Positions 63,240-64,000 of a stretch of 64,000 bases of DNA are shown one piece after another. The number at the start of each line of letters is the position of its first letter. Within the stretch, counting starts at the first letter, position 1. The notes under the pieces are model-generated. The model was not told the DNA's origin and did no database searches. It was given only the letters and a program-made list of their open reading frames with translations. The translations under genes were made by a program, and so were the position numbers. Location: NCBI GenBank assembly GCA_018380195.1, contig JAGZUC010000004.1, positions 33,929-97,928 on the forward strand, in the 5' to 3' direction. Origin of the DNA: Collinsella sp. (GTDB lineage Bacteria; Actinomycetota; Coriobacteriia; Coriobacteriales; Coriobacteriaceae).

Positions 63240-63665
63240 TTACTCAGCAGCCTCGGTGGTCTCGGCCTCGGCAGCGGCCTCCTCGACGGGAGCCTCTGCG
63301 GGAGCCTCGGCGGCCTGCTTGGCAGCCTCCTCGGCAAACTTAGCAGCACGCTTAGCCTTCTCGGCAGCCTTGGCCTCAGCGGCGGCCTTGCGAGCGGCCT
63401 CGGCCTCAGCAGCCTTGGCGGCCTTGGCAGCCTTGGCCTCCTCGGCCTTCTTGAGCTGGGCGGCAGCGGCGCCACCGAACTTGTCGGCGAAGCGCTGGAC
63501 GCGTCCACCGGTGTCGACGAACTTCTGCTGGCCGGTGTAGAACGGGTGGCACTCGTTGCAAAGCTCGACCTTCATCTCAGACACGGTAGCGTGCGTCTTG
63601 AAGGTGTTGCCGCAGGAGCACGTCACCGTGCACTCGACATACTGGGGATGGATACCCTGCTTCAT
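63240..63665 (-). CDS. rpmE: 50S ribosomal protein L31 with long C-terminal tail
   Basis: The first ~68 residues are zinc-containing L31: MKQGIHPQYVECTVTCSCGN with Cys16 and Cys18, CNECHPFYTGQQK with Cys36 and Cys39, and VDTGGRVQRFADKFG. L31 normally ends here. This protein continues for ~73 residues of Ala/Glu/Lys repeats (KKAEEAKAAKAAKAAEAEAA), probably a single charged helix, ending in an acidic Glu/Ala segment. Its role is unknown. AAGGAG precedes the ATG. A structured leader lies upstream. Confidence 0.92.
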   Translation of the reverse strand: MKQGIHPQYVECTVTCSCGNTFKTHATVSEMKVELCNECHPFYTGQQKFVDTGGRVQRFADKFGGAAAAQLKKAEEAKAAKAAKAAEAEAARKAAAEAKAAEKAKRAAKFAEEAAKQAAEAPAEAPVEEAAAEAETTEAAE

Positions 63666-63743
63666 GGTAGGACTCCTTATTGGTCAGGCGCTGGTTACCG
63701 ATCAGCGCATAAGGCGTCTTGGTTTCCGACCAAGACAACAAAC
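63666..63743 (-). ncRNA. Candidate L31 ribosomal-protein leader
   Basis: Between the predicted promoter and rpmE two hairpins can form: GTCTTGGT/ACCAAGAC (63716-63736) at the transcript's 5' end, and GCGCTG/CAGCGC (63688-63708) just before the ribosome-binding site. Structured leaders that let L31 repress its own mRNA are known in several bacterial groups, including a Coriobacteriia type as I recall. Membership here is inferred from position and folding, not from a covariance search. Confidence 0.5.
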
Positions 63744-63749
63744 TCGGCT

Positions 63750-63778
63750 ATGGTACCACGGCGCCGCGCGTCCCACAA
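63750..63778 (-). promoter_or_regulatory. Predicted promoter of rpmE
   Basis: TTGTGG and TACCAT are spaced 17 bases apart on the minus strand. The expected start site falls at the outer edge of the first leader hairpin. Confidence 0.5.
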
Positions 63779-63840
63779 AAGGTTCACGGTCTTTTCGGAA
63801 CGACACGAATCTCCTTGAATATCAACTTCATCCGAACACC

Positions 63841-63878
63841 TCCCATATTCATCCGTACATGTACGGATGAATATGGGA
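63841..63878. promoter_or_regulatory. Perfect 38-bp palindrome
   Basis: TCCCATATTCATCCGTACA is followed directly by its exact complement, with no spacer and no mismatch. It is AT-rich and stands 52 bases before the start codon at the right edge. It may be an operator for that gene or a cruciform/recombination site. It does not match any other repeat in the window. Confidence 0.7.
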
Positions 63879-63930
63879 ACCCGATACCCTGAGGGCCGGA
63901 TCGGCCGGCCCCGGGAGATCGGAGGACGTC

Positions 63931-64000
63931 ATGTCCGGAAAGAGCGGAAAGAGCGGGAAGGGCGCCGCGAGGGCGGTCCCGAGGGCCTACGGCAGGCTCA
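63931..64000 (+). CDS. Unidentified protein, N-terminal fragment
   Basis: Only 23 codons are visible, reading MSGKSGKSGKGAARAVPRAY and on to the window edge. GGAGGACGTC before the ATG is a convincing ribosome-binding site. Codon use stands out: three AGG arginine codons in 23, and local GC is near 70 percent, unlike the CGC/CGT arginine of neighbouring genes. This suggests an acquired gene, possibly part of a mobile element. No family can be named from this fragment. Confidence 0.55.
   Translation, partial: MSGKSGKSGKGAARAVPRAYGRL

Overview
The window looks like chromosomal DNA of a high-GC gut actinobacterium of the class Coriobacteriia, most likely a Collinsella of the C. aerofaciens group. 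This is inferred from gene content, not from a search. The evidence is GC-rich coding sequence, an uninterrupted prfB, a two-subunit transketolase, ribosomal protein L31 with a long Ala/Glu/Lys tail, anaerobic redox genes ([FeFe]-hydrogenase, rubredoxin, FucO-type alcohol dehydrogenase) and PTS-based sugar use. No plasmid or phage backbone is visible. Only the last ~70 bases, with AGG-rich codons behind a perfect 38-bp palindrome, hint at an acquired element.

Layout. 1-10 kb: TrpR-like fragment, YvlD-type membrane protein, Rrf2 regulator divergent from cysK, mnmA, M42 aminopeptidase, fucO, YoaK-type membrane protein, YgiQ radical-SAM protein. 10-17.5 kb: CPBP protease, orphan RelB/DinJ antitoxin, then one minus-strand operon running NuoF/GltD-like flavoprotein, [FeFe]-hydrogenase, lipoprotein binding protein, fused permease-ATPase. 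17.7-22.3 kb: alpha-glucoside PTS operon (EIIA, LicT-type antiterminator, EIICB, GH4 6-phospho-glucosidase). 22.7-26.4 kb: EFR1-type flavodoxin/ferredoxin protein and a DEAD-box helicase with an RGG tail. 26.9-30.1 kb: FHA protein and a transmembrane Ser/Thr kinase. 30.3-33.5 kb: copper module copA, copZ-like chaperone, csoR.

33.6-50 kb: zinc-ribbon membrane protein, amidohydrolase, gltBD, gpmA, mntH, rubredoxin and flavin reductase, smpB with a TPR-like gene, tRNA-Gln and tRNA-Glu, ArsC-like protein, VanZ-like protein. 50-64 kb: serine resolvase, rnr, ftsEX, split transketolase, YitT-type protein, secA-prfB, rpmE.

The most distinctive feature is the intergenic DNA. Short inverted-repeat families (called A to H below) recur between genes. 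There are also a ~310-bp element present twice with conserved ends and a divergent centre (J), three palindromes in perfect 62-bp register, and a wobble-paired hairpin in front of the copper chaperone. Other notable points are the hydrogenase-importer operon, the FHA-kinase module, FtsE with a ~170-residue N-terminal extension, and release factor 2 with Ser-Pro-Thr in place of Ser-Pro-Phe.
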